A DNA stretch of 64,000 nucleotides from positions 930,001 to 994,000 of the forward strand of contig NZ_NFSC01000031.1 of NCBI RefSeq assembly GCF_002157505.1, read 5' to 3'. The DNA comes from Arthrobacter agilis (GTDB lineage Bacteria; Actinomycetota; Actinomycetes; Actinomycetales; Micrococcaceae). This document shows, piece by piece, positions 1 through 8,692 of this stretch. How positions within the stretch are numbered: position 1 is the first letter of the stretch; every line of letters begins with the position of its first letter. The notes under the pieces were generated by a model. The model searched no databases. It saw nothing but the letters and a program-made list of their open reading frames with translations, and was not told where the DNA came from. A program made the translations under genes and the position numbers.

Positions 1-896
1 AGTCGCTCGCCCCGGAACAGATCATCGTCGTCGTCGACCACAACGAGGACCTGTACAAGCGCCTCATCATGGACTTCCAGGACGTGGTGCTGGTCGAGAG
101 CGGTGGCCAACCCGGACTCGCCGGCGCTCGTAACACCGGAGCCAGCATCGCAACAGCGGAGATCATCGCCTTCCTCGATGACGACGCCGAAGCAGCGCCC
201 GACTGGCTCGAGCGCCTGTCCGTCTTCTACGACGATCCTGACGTACTCGCCGTAGGAGGGCGCGTCGACCCCGTGTGGGAGACGGCCCGCCCCGCCCACT
301 TCGGTGAGGAACTCGATTGGATCGTCGGATGTAGCCACCGGGGTATGCCACGAGTGGCCACCGAGGTCCGGAACCTGATCGGTGCGAACATGTCCTTCCG
401 CCGCGAGGTGCTGGAGCATGTCGGCGGCTTCAATCACGAGCTCGGCCGACAGGCCGTCAAGCCGCTCGGCTGTGAGGAGACGGAAATCTGTATCCGTGCG
501 AGCCTCGCATTGCCCGGAGCCCGGATCGTCTATGACCCTGCGGCCGTGGTGAACCATCATGTGCCCGCGACCAGGGGGACGCTGAACTACATGCTGGCAC
601 GCGCCTGGTCGGAAGGGCTGTCCAAGGCGCAGGTGAGCCACCTCGTGGGGCACAAGCGGGCTCTGCGATCGGAGCGCACGTACGTGCGAAGGGTCCTTCC
701 TCGGGCGGTACTGTCCGGGATCCGGGACTGGGGGACAGGGAACGACACGGCCGGGCTCAGCCGGGCCGGCGCCGTCCTCGCGGTTCTGGCATGTACGACC
801 GGAGGTTATCTTCGGGGACGCCAGCTTGCCCATGCCGCGACGTTCCGGACCGAAGGTGCACCGTCGCAGAACGAGCCGTGGAGAACCGTCACCTGA
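1..896 (+). CDS. Family 2 glycosyltransferase, 5' end outside window
   Basis: The reading frame is open from base 3 with no start codon, so the N-terminus lies left of the window; about 297 residues are visible. The fold is GT-A: a beta-strand rich in Val (IIVVVDHNED), a GLAGARNTG segment, then an LDDDAEAAPDWL stretch carrying the metal/nucleotide-sugar binding DxD-type acids near base 177. A later segment (GANMSFRREVLEHVGGF, then an EETEICIRA acceptor-side motif) is typical of family 2 transferases that build surface polysaccharide or glycolipid. The sugar donor and acceptor cannot be told. No membrane segment is obvious except a short hydrophobic stretch near the C-terminus. It stands alone, followed by 67 bp and a convergent htpX. 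Confidence 0.85.
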   Translation, partial: SLAPEQIIVVVDHNEDLYKRLIMDFQDVVLVESGGQPGLAGARNTGASIATAEIIAFLDDDAEAAPDWLERLSVFYDDPDVLAVGGRVDPVWETARPAHFGEELDWIVGCSHRGMPRVATEVRNLIGANMSFRREVLEHVGGFNHELGRQAVKPLGCEETEICIRASLALPGARIVYDPAAVVNHHVPATRGTLNYMLARAWSEGLSKAQVSHLVGHKRALRSERTYVRRVLPRAVLSGIRDWGTGNDTAGLSRAGAVLAVLACTTGGYLRGRQLAHAATFRTEGAPSQNEPWRTVT

Positions 897-963
897 GCGA
901 GGGCGCGATCCAGGTCCTCCGGCAGCTGATAATGCGCCGCCGGCTACCGCGAGGAGGACGGCG

Positions 964-1842
964 TCAGCGGAGCGGACGGCCCGCCATGCCCTCCAGGCGC
1001 GCGATGCGCTGGTCCATCGGCGGGTGGGTGGCGAACAGTCGGCTCATGCCCCCGCCCCTGAACGGGTTGGCGATCATGAGGTGCGAGGTGTTCACGAGGC
1101 GCTGGTCCTGCGGGAGCGGAGCACGCTGGGTGCCGGTCTCCAGCTTCCGGAGTGCCGAGGCGAGCGCCAGGGGATCGTCCGTCAGGACCGCCCCGTCCTC
1201 GTCGGCGTCGTACTCGCGGGTGCGGCCGATGGCCGTCTGGACGAGGCCCGCGGCCAGCGGGGCGAGGATGGCGAGGAGCAGCGCGCCGATGGCATTGCCG
1301 CCCTGGTTCCGGTTGCCGCCCATCATGCCGGTGAAGGCGAACATCTGCGCGACCGAGGTGATCACACCTGCGACGGCGGCCGCGATGGAGCCGGTGAGGA
1401 TGTCGCGGTTGTAGACGTGCATGAGCTCGTGTCCGAGGACGCCGCGCAGTTCGCGCTCGTTGAGCAGCTGCAGGATGCCCTGTGTGCAGCACACGGCGGA
1501 GTTCTCCGGGTTACGGCCGGTTGCGAAGGCGTTCGGGGCCAGAGTCGGCGAGATGTAGAGCCTCGGCATCGGCTTGTTGGCGCGCGCGCTCAGCTCCCGG
1601 ACGATCCGGTACATCGCGGGCGCCTGCTGCTCGGTGACCTCCACGGCGGCCATGCTGCGGATGGCGATCTTGTCGCTGTTCCAGTAGCTGTAGGCGATCG
1701 ACCCGACGCCGAACAAGGCGAAGATCCAGATGAACGACGAACTGCCCGTGGCACCGGCGATCACTGCGCCGAAGACGAGGAAGATCCCCATGAGGGCGCC
1801 GAACAACAACGCCGTCTTGGCACCGTTGAAATGGTTGTGCAC
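964..1842 (-). CDS. htpX: Zinc metalloprotease HtpX
   Basis: Membrane-bound M48 protease that degrades misfolded membrane proteins under stress. Two hydrophobic segments lie near residues 11-30 and 36-54, the zinc motif HELMH at about residues 138-142, two further membrane segments after it, and the third-ligand region TREYDADEDGA at about 215-225. Length (292 aa) is usual for the family. I chose the GTG at 1842 because AAGGAG lies 5 nt before it and the protein then begins MHNHFNG, as relatives do. An in-frame GTG two codons earlier (1848) sits directly against the Shine-Dalgarno and is less likely. The gene stands alone between an unrelated glycosyltransferase and a transporter. Confidence 0.93.
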   Translation of the reverse strand: MHNHFNGAKTALLFGALMGIFLVFGAVIAGATGSSSFIWIFALFGVGSIAYSYWNSDKIAIRSMAAVEVTEQQAPAMYRIVRELSARANKPMPRLYISPTLAPNAFATGRNPENSAVCCTQGILQLLNERELRGVLGHELMHVYNRDILTGSIAAAVAGVITSVAQMFAFTGMMGGNRNQGGNAIGALLLAILAPLAAGLVQTAIGRTREYDADEDGAVLTDDPLALASALRKLETGTQRAPLPQDQRLVNTSHLMIANPFRGGGMSRLFATHPPMDQRIARLEGMAGRPLR

Positions 1843-1957
1843 TGTCACTCCTTGGATGTAGCGGCCCGGTGGCCCCTTCGTACAACGGAGGGTCGGAGCG
1901 GGGTGTTCCGTTCATCGTACGGCGACGCGCTGCACGGCGGCTGGGAAAAAGCAGCGG

Positions 1958-3244
1958 TCAGGGCTCCGGCCGGCGGGAATCGTATCGGGCGAAGCGCGGC
2001 TGCCAGCGGGCCAGGGCGAGCACCAGCACGGCGCAGGCAATACCACCGATGACGGCGGTCCAGCCCTCCCCCAGCCAGGCCGCCTGCCCGCCGGCCACCA
2101 TGTCGCCGAGGCGGGGACCGCCCGCGACGACGACGATGAAGACGCCCTGGAGGCGTCCACGCATCGCATCCGGCGTCGCCGACTGCAGGATGGTGTTGCG
2201 GAAGACGCTGCTGATGGAGTCGGCGACTCCCGCGAGGACGAGGCATGCGGACGCGGGCAGCACCCATGCGGACAGTTCCCCCTCGCCGGGTGCCGGCAGG
2301 GAGGACGAGGTCGCGAGGACGACGACCAGCCCGAAGCCGGCCACCGACGCACCCCAGCCGACGATCGACCAGATGACGGCCTGGCCCTGCTTGTGCACGC
2401 GGCCCAGCGGCCCGGAGAACAGGCCCGCCAGCACCGACCCGAAGGCGGCCGAGGCGAGCAGGATGCCCACGGTCAGCTCCCCCCCGCCGATGAGCACCGC
2501 CCCGACGGCGGGCAGCAGCGCGCGCGGCTGGGAGGTGATCATCGCGATGAGGTCGAGGATGAAGGTCATGCGGATGTTCGGCCGCGTGCCGAGGAAACGG
2601 AAGCCTTCGAGTACCGTGGCGAGACCCGCCCGCCGGGTGGGGCCCTCGGGCGGCAGGGGCGGGAGGCGGAAGACGGCCCACAGGGCGAACGTGAAGGTGA
2701 CGACGTCGACCGTGTACGTCCAGGCGTAACCCACCTGTGCCACGAGGAGACCGGCGAGCAGCGGGCCGACGGTGAACGCGAGCCCGAAGGTGATCATGCT
2801 CAGCGCATTTGCCGCGGGGAGCAGTGCCGGGCGGACGAGGCGCGGGATGATCGAGCTGCGCGTGGGCTGGTTGATGCCGGCGGCTCCCGACTGGATGGCG
2901 ATCAGGATGTACAGCAGCCAGACGCTGTCGGCACCGATCCACGCCTGCGCTGCGATGGCCATGGTGGTGCCCCACAGCGCCAGGCCCGAGAAGAGCGCCA
3001 CCCTGCGGCGATCCTGCGCATCGGCGACCGCACCGCCGTAGAGGCCCGCGACGACGAGCGGCACCAGGGCGAAGAGGCTGAGCAGCCCGACGCTGAAGGT
3101 CGACTGCGTGAGTGCGTAGATCTGCAGGCTCACGGCCACGATGGTGAGCTGCGTACCGATGGCGGAGAGTGCCGTGCCGATGTACAGCCGGCGGAATGCC
3201 GGGGACTCCCTCAGCGGGGTGATGTCGGCGAGGAGTCTGGGCAC
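1958..3244 (-). CDS. MFS transporter (EntS/MFS_3-like exporter)
   Basis: A 428-residue major facilitator with about 12 hydrophobic segments. The conserved loop between segments 2 and 3 reads GGAVADAQDRRRVALFSG. The start (PLRESPAFRRLYIGTALSAIG) and the mid-protein PTRSSIIPRLV motif are typical of the MFS_3 group, which includes the enterobactin exporter EntS. It probably exports a small hydrophobic compound; the substrate is not predictable and no siderophore genes are nearby. The start is GTG at 3244, exactly 6 nt after a TAGACT box with no Shine-Dalgarno, implying a leaderless mRNA. Confidence 0.85.
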   Translation of the reverse strand: MPRLLADITPLRESPAFRRLYIGTALSAIGTQLTIVAVSLQIYALTQSTFSVGLLSLFALVPLVVAGLYGGAVADAQDRRRVALFSGLALWGTTMAIAAQAWIGADSVWLLYILIAIQSGAAGINQPTRSSIIPRLVRPALLPAANALSMITFGLAFTVGPLLAGLLVAQVGYAWTYTVDVVTFTFALWAVFRLPPLPPEGPTRRAGLATVLEGFRFLGTRPNIRMTFILDLIAMITSQPRALLPAVGAVLIGGGELTVGILLASAAFGSVLAGLFSGPLGRVHKQGQAVIWSIVGWGASVAGFGLVVVLATSSSLPAPGEGELSAWVLPASACLVLAGVADSISSVFRNTILQSATPDAMRGRLQGVFIVVVAGGPRLGDMVAGGQAAWLGEGWTAVIGGIACAVLVLALARWQPRFARYDSRRPEP

Positions 3245-3250
3245 GGGGAG

Positions 3251-3256
3251 AGTCTA
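3251..3256 (-). promoter_or_regulatory. -10 box of the MFS gene, leaderless promoter
   Basis: TAGACT lies exactly 6 nt before the GTG at 3244, so transcription should start at or next to the start codon. No ribosome binding site is visible. Confidence 0.5.
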
Positions 3257-3292
3257 GCCGGGCATTGATTCGCACCAGCAACGACCTGCCGG

Positions 3293-3829
3293 CTACTCCA
3301 GCGGACCGCAGATCGTGATCGCCGCCTCGGGATACCGCATTCGGGCGACCGTCTGGGTGCCGTTCCACCCCGCAGCCGGGAGATAGGACTGAACCGAAAG
3401 ATAGGATCCGGGCGGTGATGGGGACCGGGAGAATGAGCTGTCGCGAGCAGCACCGGTACTCCTGACGGCATTGCAGGCCGGCGGAACATCTCCCCGCGGG
3501 GAGGGGCAGGCACCCGGATAGACGTCGCACACCCTCAGTGGCTCGCCCACCTCGGGCACGGCCGGAGACGGTCGAGTTGCATCGTGCGGAGGAGGGAACA
3601 TCTCCCCGCGGGCAGTGGACGCGTAGGCGGATCCTGCAAGCACGAGCCCGACGACGGCGGCCAGCAGCCGACGCCGGTGCGCCGCCGGCACGCCGGCATC
3701 GGCGCGCAGTCCGCCGTGAGGCGGCTCGACACACGGGGCACCCTGAGGCGGCTCGACGCACGGGGCACCCAGGTCCGTGATCCGGACCGGAACTCCCGGT
3801 TCTTCCGGGGCGTCCTCATCCTGCCCCAT
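3293..3829 (-). CDS. Hypothetical protein with one membrane segment and internal repeat
   Basis: I do not recognise this 178-residue protein. It has an acidic N-terminus, a two-fold nine-residue repeat (PQGAPCVEP type, near residues 24-41, DNA 3717-3770), a basic flank RRR, one hydrophobic segment LLAAVVGLVLAGSAYAS (about 54-70), then a Pro/Ser-rich tail ending in YPEAAITICGPLE. The layout suggests a membrane-anchored or secreted protein with an extracellular C-terminus; four Cys lie in the tail. AGGTGG lies directly before the ATG at 3829. Other frames in this stretch look like shadows because only this one gives a clean membrane segment. Function is unknown and moderate doubt remains that it is a gene. 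Confidence 0.5.
   Translation of the reverse strand: MGQDEDAPEEPGVPVRITDLGAPCVEPPQGAPCVEPPHGGLRADAGVPAAHRRRLLAAVVGLVLAGSAYASTARGEMFPPPHDATRPSPAVPEVGEPLRVCDVYPGACPSPRGDVPPACNAVRSTGAARDSSFSRSPSPPGSYLSVQSYLPAAGWNGTQTVARMRYPEAAITICGPLE
3717..3770. repeat. Two tandem 27 bp units inside the hypothetical gene
   Basis: Two nearly identical 27 bp units beginning TGAGGCGGCTCGAC follow one another (3717-3743, 3744-3770), differing at one base. They are in frame and give a nine-residue protein repeat. Confidence 0.8.
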
Positions 3830-3910
3830 CCACCTACCGTGCGCCCGTCTCCAGGGGACCGCAATGCAGCGGCACCGAAGCGAGGGGGGTTGCGGTGTCC
3901 AGCCGGGAAG

Positions 3911-3951
3911 GCGCCGGAATGCGACCGGTGGGCGCCGGAATGCGACCGGTC
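3911..3951. repeat. Tandem 21 bp repeat in the intergenic gap
   Basis: GCGCCGGAATGCGACCGGT occurs twice in tandem, at 3911-3929 and 3932-3950, giving a 21 bp period. It lies between the convergent-side end of the hydrolase gene and the start of the hypothetical gene. No protein is encoded there. Confidence 0.8.
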
Positions 3952-3976
3952 GGCCCGCGGTTTGTGTCAGTCGACG

Positions 3977-4690
3977 TCAGGCGGCGTCGCGCTCCCCCGC
4001 CTCGATGGCGCGGTCGACCTCCTGCATCACGCGGGCATCGGCGATGGGACGGAAATGGCCCATCGTGTCCAGCTGGATGTTGCGTGCACCCTCCACGAAA
4101 CTGCCGCCCGGGATATGGGGGTCGAACCGGCCGTAGATCGATGTGATGTGCGCATTGATCTCGAGGTTGGCGAGCAGGGCCCGCAGGGTCCGGTCCTGGG
4201 GGGAGAAGGCGCGGATGCTCGGCAGGAGGAAGAAGTTGGCATAGATGGAGCCGGAGAACGGCGTGTTGATCGCCACGAGGCGGGTGATGCGTGGCGCAAC
4301 GCTGGACATGGTCATGAGGAACTTGCCGATCAGTCCGCCCTTGCTGTGCGCAACGACGACGACATCGGTGAGGTCATGCTCCTCGAGGTAGTCGGCGGCC
4401 AGCAGGGCCATGGCTTCCACCGTGCCGCGGTTGTAGCCCAGCTTCTGCACCACGTGGACGGGATGGCCGGCCCGGTGCAGGTGGTCGGCGATCGGCCGCA
4501 TGAACTGCCACGTCTCGTAGATCCCCGGGATCAGCAGCACGGGTACCTTGCCTTCGGGCGCTCCCGGCGCAGGCGTGAGGTACCGTGCCGGGTCCTCCCT
4601 GAGGAGAAAGCCATGCACCTGCCAGAAACCGACATAGGCGTAGTCCAGCAGCCAGGCCCGGCCACGCTCGAGGAGATTCACGCCTTCCAC
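3977..4690 (-). CDS. Alpha/beta hydrolase, lipase-like
   Basis: A 237-residue alpha/beta hydrolase. The oxyanion-side strand reads VPVLLIPGIYETW (about residues 49-61), and the nucleophile elbow is AHSKGG (about 115-120), a GxSxG variant with Ala in the first position. A His near the C-terminus (MGHFRPIAD) is a candidate for the catalytic triad. It resembles PGAP1/triacylglycerol-lipase-like esterases. Absence of a signal peptide suggests a cytoplasmic enzyme. The start at 4690 is a GTG; a second GTG 9 nt downstream, preceded by GGAAGG, could also be used. It is divergent from the fur-like gene. Confidence 0.75.
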   Translation of the reverse strand: MEGVNLLERGRAWLLDYAYVGFWQVHGFLLREDPARYLTPAPGAPEGKVPVLLIPGIYETWQFMRPIADHLHRAGHPVHVVQKLGYNRGTVEAMALLAADYLEEHDLTDVVVVAHSKGGLIGKFLMTMSSVAPRITRLVAINTPFSGSIYANFFLLPSIRAFSPQDRTLRALLANLEINAHITSIYGRFDPHIPGGSFVEGARNIQLDTMGHFRPIADARVMQEVDRAIEAGERDAA

Positions 4691-4720
4691 GGTACCGACC
4701 GGACGGGCCGCGTGGTGTGC

Positions 4721-4750
4721 AAGTTAGTCGCGCCTTATTATGACTTACTC
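4721..4750. promoter_or_regulatory. Candidate Fur-family operator/promoter of the regulator-catalase pair
   Basis: An AT-rich island in GC-rich DNA. An imperfect inverted repeat (AAGTTAGTC at 4721-4729, GACTTACTC at 4742-4750; 7 of 9 positions match) spans a TATTAT box (4736-4741) that can serve as -10. Autoregulation by the adjacent Fur-type protein is inferred from position only. Confidence 0.45.
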
Positions 4751-4773
4751 AGATTTACTGGTTGACTCGGGGC

Positions 4774-5262
4774 ATGACGCAGACAGCCAGAACGCCGGAG
4801 GCCCGTGAGGCCCGGTGGTCGGCGGCACTGCACTCCTCCCACCGGAGGGTGACGCGCCAGCGCCTCGCCGTCCTCGCCGCCGTCGAGCAGTCGCCGCATG
4901 CCACCGCCGACGACGCCGCGACCGCGGTCCGCGCCGCCCTGCCGCACATCACCGTGCAGTCGGTCTACGTGATCCTGGCCGACCTCACCGACCTCGGCCT
5001 CCTGCGCCGCATCGACACGCCGCACTCCCCCGCCCGGTACGAGACCCGTGTGGGCGACAACCACCACCACGCCGTCTGCACCGGCTGCGGCCGGATCGAG
5101 GACGTCGACTGCGCCGTGGGACACGCCCCCTGCCTGACTCCCGAGTGGTCGCCCGGCGCGCACCGCATGACCATCCAGATTGCCGAGGTCCTCTACCAAG
5201 GCCTCTGCGACGACTGCCGCTCGGCAGCCCCCAGCCCCCAATCACCCGAATCCCACGAATAG
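4774..5262 (+). CDS. Fur-family (peroxide-sensing type) transcriptional regulator
   Basis: A 162-residue Fur/PerR-type repressor. The N-terminal winged helix covers about residues 18-85 ([14 protein letters not shown], then the [19 protein letters not shown] recognition region). The C-terminal metal and dimer domain has the His cluster [20 protein letters not shown] and a final CDDC, giving two CxxC pairs for structural zinc. It directly precedes the catalase gene, as furA does for katA/katG in actinobacteria, so it most likely represses catalase until peroxide oxidises its metal site. I took the ATG at 4774; a TTG at 4762 would add four residues. Its stop codon overlaps the catalase ribosome binding site. 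Confidence 0.9.
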   Translation: MTQTARTPEAREARWSAALHSSHRRVTRQRLAVLAAVEQSPHATADDAATAVRAALPHITVQSVYVILADLTDLGLLRRIDTPHSPARYETRVGDNHHHAVCTGCGRIEDVDCAVGHAPCLTPEWSPGAHRMTIQIAEVLYQGLCDDCRSAAPSPQSPESHE

Positions 5263-5269
5263 GAGCACT

Positions 5270-6757
5270 ATGTCCGCCAACTTCAGCACCACGCAGTCCG
5301 GCGCCCCCGTCATCGATGACAGCAACTCGTCCGTCCTCGGCCGCGACGGTGCCATCCCGCTGACCGACCACTACCTCATCGAGAAGCTCGCCCAGTTCAA
5401 CCGCGAGCGCGTCCCCGAGCGCGTCGTGCACGCCAAGGGCGGCGGAGCCTTCGGCGTCTTCGAGACCACCGAGGACGTCAGCATGTACACTCGCGCCGCG
5501 CTCTTCCAGAAGGGCACGACGACGGAGACCCTCCTCCGCTTCTCCTCCGTGGCCGGTGAGCAGGGTTCGCCCGACACGTGGCGCGACCCCCGCGGCTTCG
5601 CGCTCAAGTTCTACACCTCCGAGGGCAACTACGACCTCGTGGGCAACAACACCCCGGTGTTCTTCATCCGCGACGGCATCAAGTTCCCCGACTTCATCCA
5701 CTCGCAGAAGCGCCTCCCCGGCACCAACCTGCGCGACGCCGACATGCAGTGGGACTTCTGGACCCTGAGCCCTGAATCGGCCCACCAGGTGACCTGGCTG
5801 ATGGGCGACCGCGGCCTGCCGAACTCCTGGCGCACCATGAACGGCTACGGCTCGCACACGTACATGTGGATCAACGAGTCCAACGAGAAGTTCTGGGTCA
5901 AGTACCACTTCAAGTCCAACCAGGGCCACGACGTCCTCACCGTGGACGAGGCCGAGTCGCTGGCCGGTTCGGACGCAGACCACCACCTGCGCGACCTGTC
6001 CGAGAACATCGCCCGGGGCAACCACCCGAGCTGGGACCTCAAGGTCCAGATCATGCCCTACGACGACGCGAAGACGTACCGCTTCAACCCGTTCGACCTC
6101 ACGAAGGTCTGGCCGCACGCCGACTACCCCCTGATCCCGGTCGGCAAGCTCACGCTGAACCGTAACCCGGAGAACTACTTCGCGCAGATCGAGCAGGCCA
6201 CTTTCGCGCCGTCGAACTTCGTGCCCGGCATCGCCGCGAGCCCGGACCGCATGCTGCAGGCCCGCATCTTCTCCTACGCCGACGCCCACCGCTACCGCGT
6301 GGGCACCAACCACGCGCAGCTGCCGGTGAACATGCCGAAGAACGAGGTGCGGAACTACTCGAAGGACGGCTCCGGGCGCTACCACTTCAACTCCGCGTCC
6401 ACCCCGGTGTACGCACCGAACTCGGTGGGCGGTCCTGCCGCGGACCCCGCACAGTACGGTGCGCACGGCGGCTGGGAGAACGACGGCGACCTCGTCCGGG
6501 CGGCGCACTCGCTGCACGCGGAGGATGACGACTTCGGCCAGGCCGGAACGCTGTACCGCGAGGTGTTCGACGACGCCCAGCGTGCCCGCTTCCTCGAGAC
6601 GATCACCGGCGCGGTCGGCGGCGTGAAGAGCGACGAGATCCGTGCCCGGGCCGTCCAGTACTGGGCCAACGTGGACGCCGAGCTCGGCGCGAAGCTCGCT
6701 GCGAACCTCGGGCGCGGCGTCACGCCGGCCACCGAGTCGGAAGCAGCCCTCTACTAG
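5270..6757 (+). CDS. katA: Catalase (small-subunit haem type)
   Basis: Breaks down hydrogen peroxide in the cytoplasm. At 495 residues it fits the small-subunit clade. Visible signatures are the distal His in [12 protein letters not shown] (about residue 52), the [11 protein letters not shown] segment containing the distal Asn-side loop, and the proximal haem Tyr signature [12 protein letters not shown] (about 330-341). The ATG at 5270 follows AGGAG by 5 nt, and the gene begins 7 nt after the Fur-type regulator stops, so the two are cotranscribed and very probably translationally linked. A strong hairpin terminator follows at 6827-6856. The symbol is by family and is not a strain assignment. 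Confidence 0.95.
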   Translation: MSANFSTTQSGAPVIDDSNSSVLGRDGAIPLTDHYLIEKLAQFNRERVPERVVHAKGGGAFGVFETTEDVSMYTRAALFQKGTTTETLLRFSSVAGEQGSPDTWRDPRGFALKFYTSEGNYDLVGNNTPVFFIRDGIKFPDFIHSQKRLPGTNLRDADMQWDFWTLSPESAHQVTWLMGDRGLPNSWRTMNGYGSHTYMWINESNEKFWVKYHFKSNQGHDVLTVDEAESLAGSDADHHLRDLSENIARGNHPSWDLKVQIMPYDDAKTYRFNPFDLTKVWPHADYPLIPVGKLTLNRNPENYFAQIEQATFAPSNFVPGIAASPDRMLQARIFSYADAHRYRVGTNHAQLPVNMPKNEVRNYSKDGSGRYHFNSASTPVYAPNSVGGPAADPAQYGAHGGWENDGDLVRAAHSLHAEDDDFGQAGTLYREVFDDAQRARFLETITGAVGGVKSDEIRARAVQYWANVDAELGAKLAANLGRGVTPATESEAALY

Positions 6758-6826
6758 AGGGACCGCACCGGCCTGCAGGAACCACTGCAGGAACCGCGGG
6801 AATCACCGCGGAACACCCGCACGTAC

Positions 6827-6856
6827 GAAGGGCGGACCCGCACGGGTCCGCCCTTC
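6827..6856. terminator. Rho-independent-type hairpin after catalase
   Basis: A perfect 13 bp stem GAAGGGCGGACCC / GGGTCCGCCCTTC with a 4 nt loop lies 70 bp after the catalase stop. No long T run follows, as is usual in actinobacteria. Confidence 0.75.
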
Positions 6857-6908
6857 CGCGTCTGCACCGACGGACCGCGGCGGTTCGCCATGCGGCGGTG
6901 CGCTCTCC

Positions 6909-6914
6909 TAGGCT
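6909..6914 (+). promoter_or_regulatory. -10 box of the adenine deaminase gene, leaderless promoter
   Basis: TAGGCT ends exactly 6 nt before the ATG at 6921 and no Shine-Dalgarno precedes the start. Confidence 0.5.
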
Positions 6915-6920
6915 GGGGCG

Positions 6921-7928
6921 ATGCCGTTACTGCCCTGCGCCGAACTCCACCTGCACATCGAGGGGACCCTCGAGCCGGACCTCATCTTCGCACTCGCCGC
7001 CCGCAACGGGATCGCTCTCCCCTACGCCGACACCGCCGACCTCGCGGCCCGGTACGCGTTCACGGACCTTCAGTCCTTCCTCGATCTCTACTACGCGAAC
7101 ATGGACGTGCTGCGCACGGAAGAGGACTTCGCGGACATGACGCGGGCGTACGTCCGCCGCGCAGCCGCCGCCGGTGTGCGCCACGCCGAGATCATGATGG
7201 ACCCGCAGGCCCACCTCGCCCGCGGCGTCGCCCTCGAGACGTGCGTGAACGGAGTGGCCGGGGCCCTCGCCACGAGCGAGGCCGAGTTCGGCGTCAGCAC
7301 GGCGCTCATCGCCGCGTTCCTCCGCGACCGTCCGGCCGCGGAAGCGCTCGGAGTGCTGCAGGACCTTCTCGCCATGGACGCCCCCATCATCGGTATCGGT
7401 CTCGATTCCGCCGAGGTGGGATACCCGCCGTCGCTCTTCGCCGAAGTGTACGACCATGCCCGCGACGCCGGACTGAAATGCATCGCGCACGCCGGCGAGG
7501 AGGGCCCGCCCGCCTACGTCTGGGAGGCGCTCGACGTCCTGCGGGTGGACCGGCTGGACCACGGCATCCGCTGCATGGAGGACGAGGCCCTCGTGGAGCG
7601 ACTCGTCCTCGACCGCGTACCGCTGACCGTCTGCCCGCTCTCGAACGTCCGGCTCCGCGCCGTCGACACCCTGCCGAACCATCCCCTGCCGGAGATGCTG
7701 GCCCGCGGCCTGAACGTGTCCGTGAACTCGGACGATCCTGCCTACTTCGGCGGCTACGTCGACGACAACTTCTCGGCGCTGGGGAAGGCCTTCGGACTGG
7801 GAGCGGATCACCTCGCGACGCTTGCCGGGAACTCCTTCCGGTCCGCGTTCCTCGACGGCGAACGCCGTGCGGCCCTGCTGGCCGAGGTGGAGGCCTGGCG
7901 GGCCGCGGAGCAGCCCGGCACCGCCTGA
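6921..7928 (+). CDS. Adenine deaminase (adenosine deaminase family)
   Basis: Zinc amidohydrolase of 335 residues that should convert adenine to hypoxanthine for purine salvage. The metal ligands are in ELHLHIEGT (about residues 8-16, HxH), HAGEEGP (about 191-197), and the final NSDDPAYFGGY (about 272-282). DHGIRC and VCPLSNVRL also fit. NSDDPAYFGGY and GIGLDSAEVGYPP resemble the adenine deaminase (Aah1/ADE) branch more than adenosine deaminase proper, so I favour adenine as substrate; adenosine remains possible. It stands as a single gene with a leaderless-type promoter. Confidence 0.85.
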   Translation: MPLLPCAELHLHIEGTLEPDLIFALAARNGIALPYADTADLAARYAFTDLQSFLDLYYANMDVLRTEEDFADMTRAYVRRAAAAGVRHAEIMMDPQAHLARGVALETCVNGVAGALATSEAEFGVSTALIAAFLRDRPAAEALGVLQDLLAMDAPIIGIGLDSAEVGYPPSLFAEVYDHARDAGLKCIAHAGEEGPPAYVWEALDVLRVDRLDHGIRCMEDEALVERLVLDRVPLTVCPLSNVRLRAVDTLPNHPLPEMLARGLNVSVNSDDPAYFGGYVDDNFSALGKAFGLGADHLATLAGNSFRSAFLDGERRAALLAEVEAWRAAEQPGTA

Positions 7929-8019
7929 CTCCGGACGGCACGCCACGCGACGGGAGGCAACGGCTGTGCTTTCCTTCACATCCGGGCGAATCCGTTGGTC
8001 CCGTGGAAAGGGCCGGTGA

Positions 8020-8025
8020 TACCTT
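8020..8025 (+). promoter_or_regulatory. -10 box of the YitT-like gene, leaderless promoter
   Basis: TACCTT ends exactly 6 nt before the ATG at 8032; there is no purine-rich ribosome binding site. Confidence 0.45.
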
Positions 8026-8031
8026 GCGGCC

Positions 8032-8670
8032 ATGGACACCACCACGCACCGCCCCGAGCTCGACGACGCGGACCTGATCGTCCGGCACTCCGTGCTGGAG
8101 GACATCCTCGGGATCGTCACGGGCACGTTCACGGTGTCCCTCGGCCTGTTCCTGCTCAAGACGAGCGGCGCGGTCACCGGCGGTACGGCGGGCCTCGCCC
8201 TGCTGCTGAGCTATGTGGGCGGGATCCCCTTCAGCGTCCTGTTCTTCGCCGTGAACGTGCCCTTCTTCGCCCTGGCGGTGTGGAAGAAGGGCTGGGACTT
8301 CACCCTGCGCACCATGGCGGCGGTCGCCCTCGTCTCGGGACTGTCCTATCTGCACCCGCTGGCGCTCGGCGGGCTGACCCTCGACCCGCTCTACGCAGCC
8401 CTCGGCGGCAACCTGCTGGCCGGGGTCGGACTCCTGATCCTCTTCCGGCACAAGGCGAGCCTCGGCGGTTTCAACATCCTCGCCCTGATCCTGCAGGAAC
8501 GACTGAACTGGCGTGCCGGGTACGTGCAGATGGCACTGGACACGGCCATCATCCTCGCCGCCTTCACCGTCGTCGAGCCTGCGGCCGTCCTCCTGTCCGC
8601 CCTCGGCGCCGTGCTGCTCAACCTGGTGCTGGCCCTCAACCACCGGCCCGGGCGCTACCTCGGCGCGTAG
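8032..8670 (+). CDS. YitT-family integral membrane protein
   Basis: A 212-residue protein with about five or six hydrophobic segments and a cytoplasmic acidic N-terminus. The first segment reads DILGIVTGTFTVSLGLFLL and is followed by SGAVTGGTAGLALLLSYVGGIPFSVLFF, the GG(T/I)AGLA-type signature of the YitT/DUF161 membrane family. A second related block (GGNLLAGVGLLILFRHKASLGGFNILAL) shows the two-fold internal repeat of the family. Biochemical function is unknown. It is shorter than Bacillus YitT because the C-terminal cytoplasmic DUF2179 domain is absent. The next gene converges from the right. Confidence 0.8.
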   Translation: MDTTTHRPELDDADLIVRHSVLEDILGIVTGTFTVSLGLFLLKTSGAVTGGTAGLALLLSYVGGIPFSVLFFAVNVPFFALAVWKKGWDFTLRTMAAVALVSGLSYLHPLALGGLTLDPLYAALGGNLLAGVGLLILFRHKASLGGFNILALILQERLNWRAGYVQMALDTAIILAAFTVVEPAAVLLSALGAVLLNLVLALNHRPGRYLGA

Positions 8671-8692
8671 CCCGCCCGGTCCACGTACCGCC

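Noticed and set aside
1845..3761. A 638-residue open frame antisense-phase to the MFS gene
   Set aside because: The composition is Arg/Pro/Gly-rich without family motifs and it lies over a convincing transporter in another frame of the same strand.
4985..6517. A long reverse frame opposite the catalase gene
   Set aside because: It is the complement of codon-biased catalase sequence; Val/Arg-rich with no domain.
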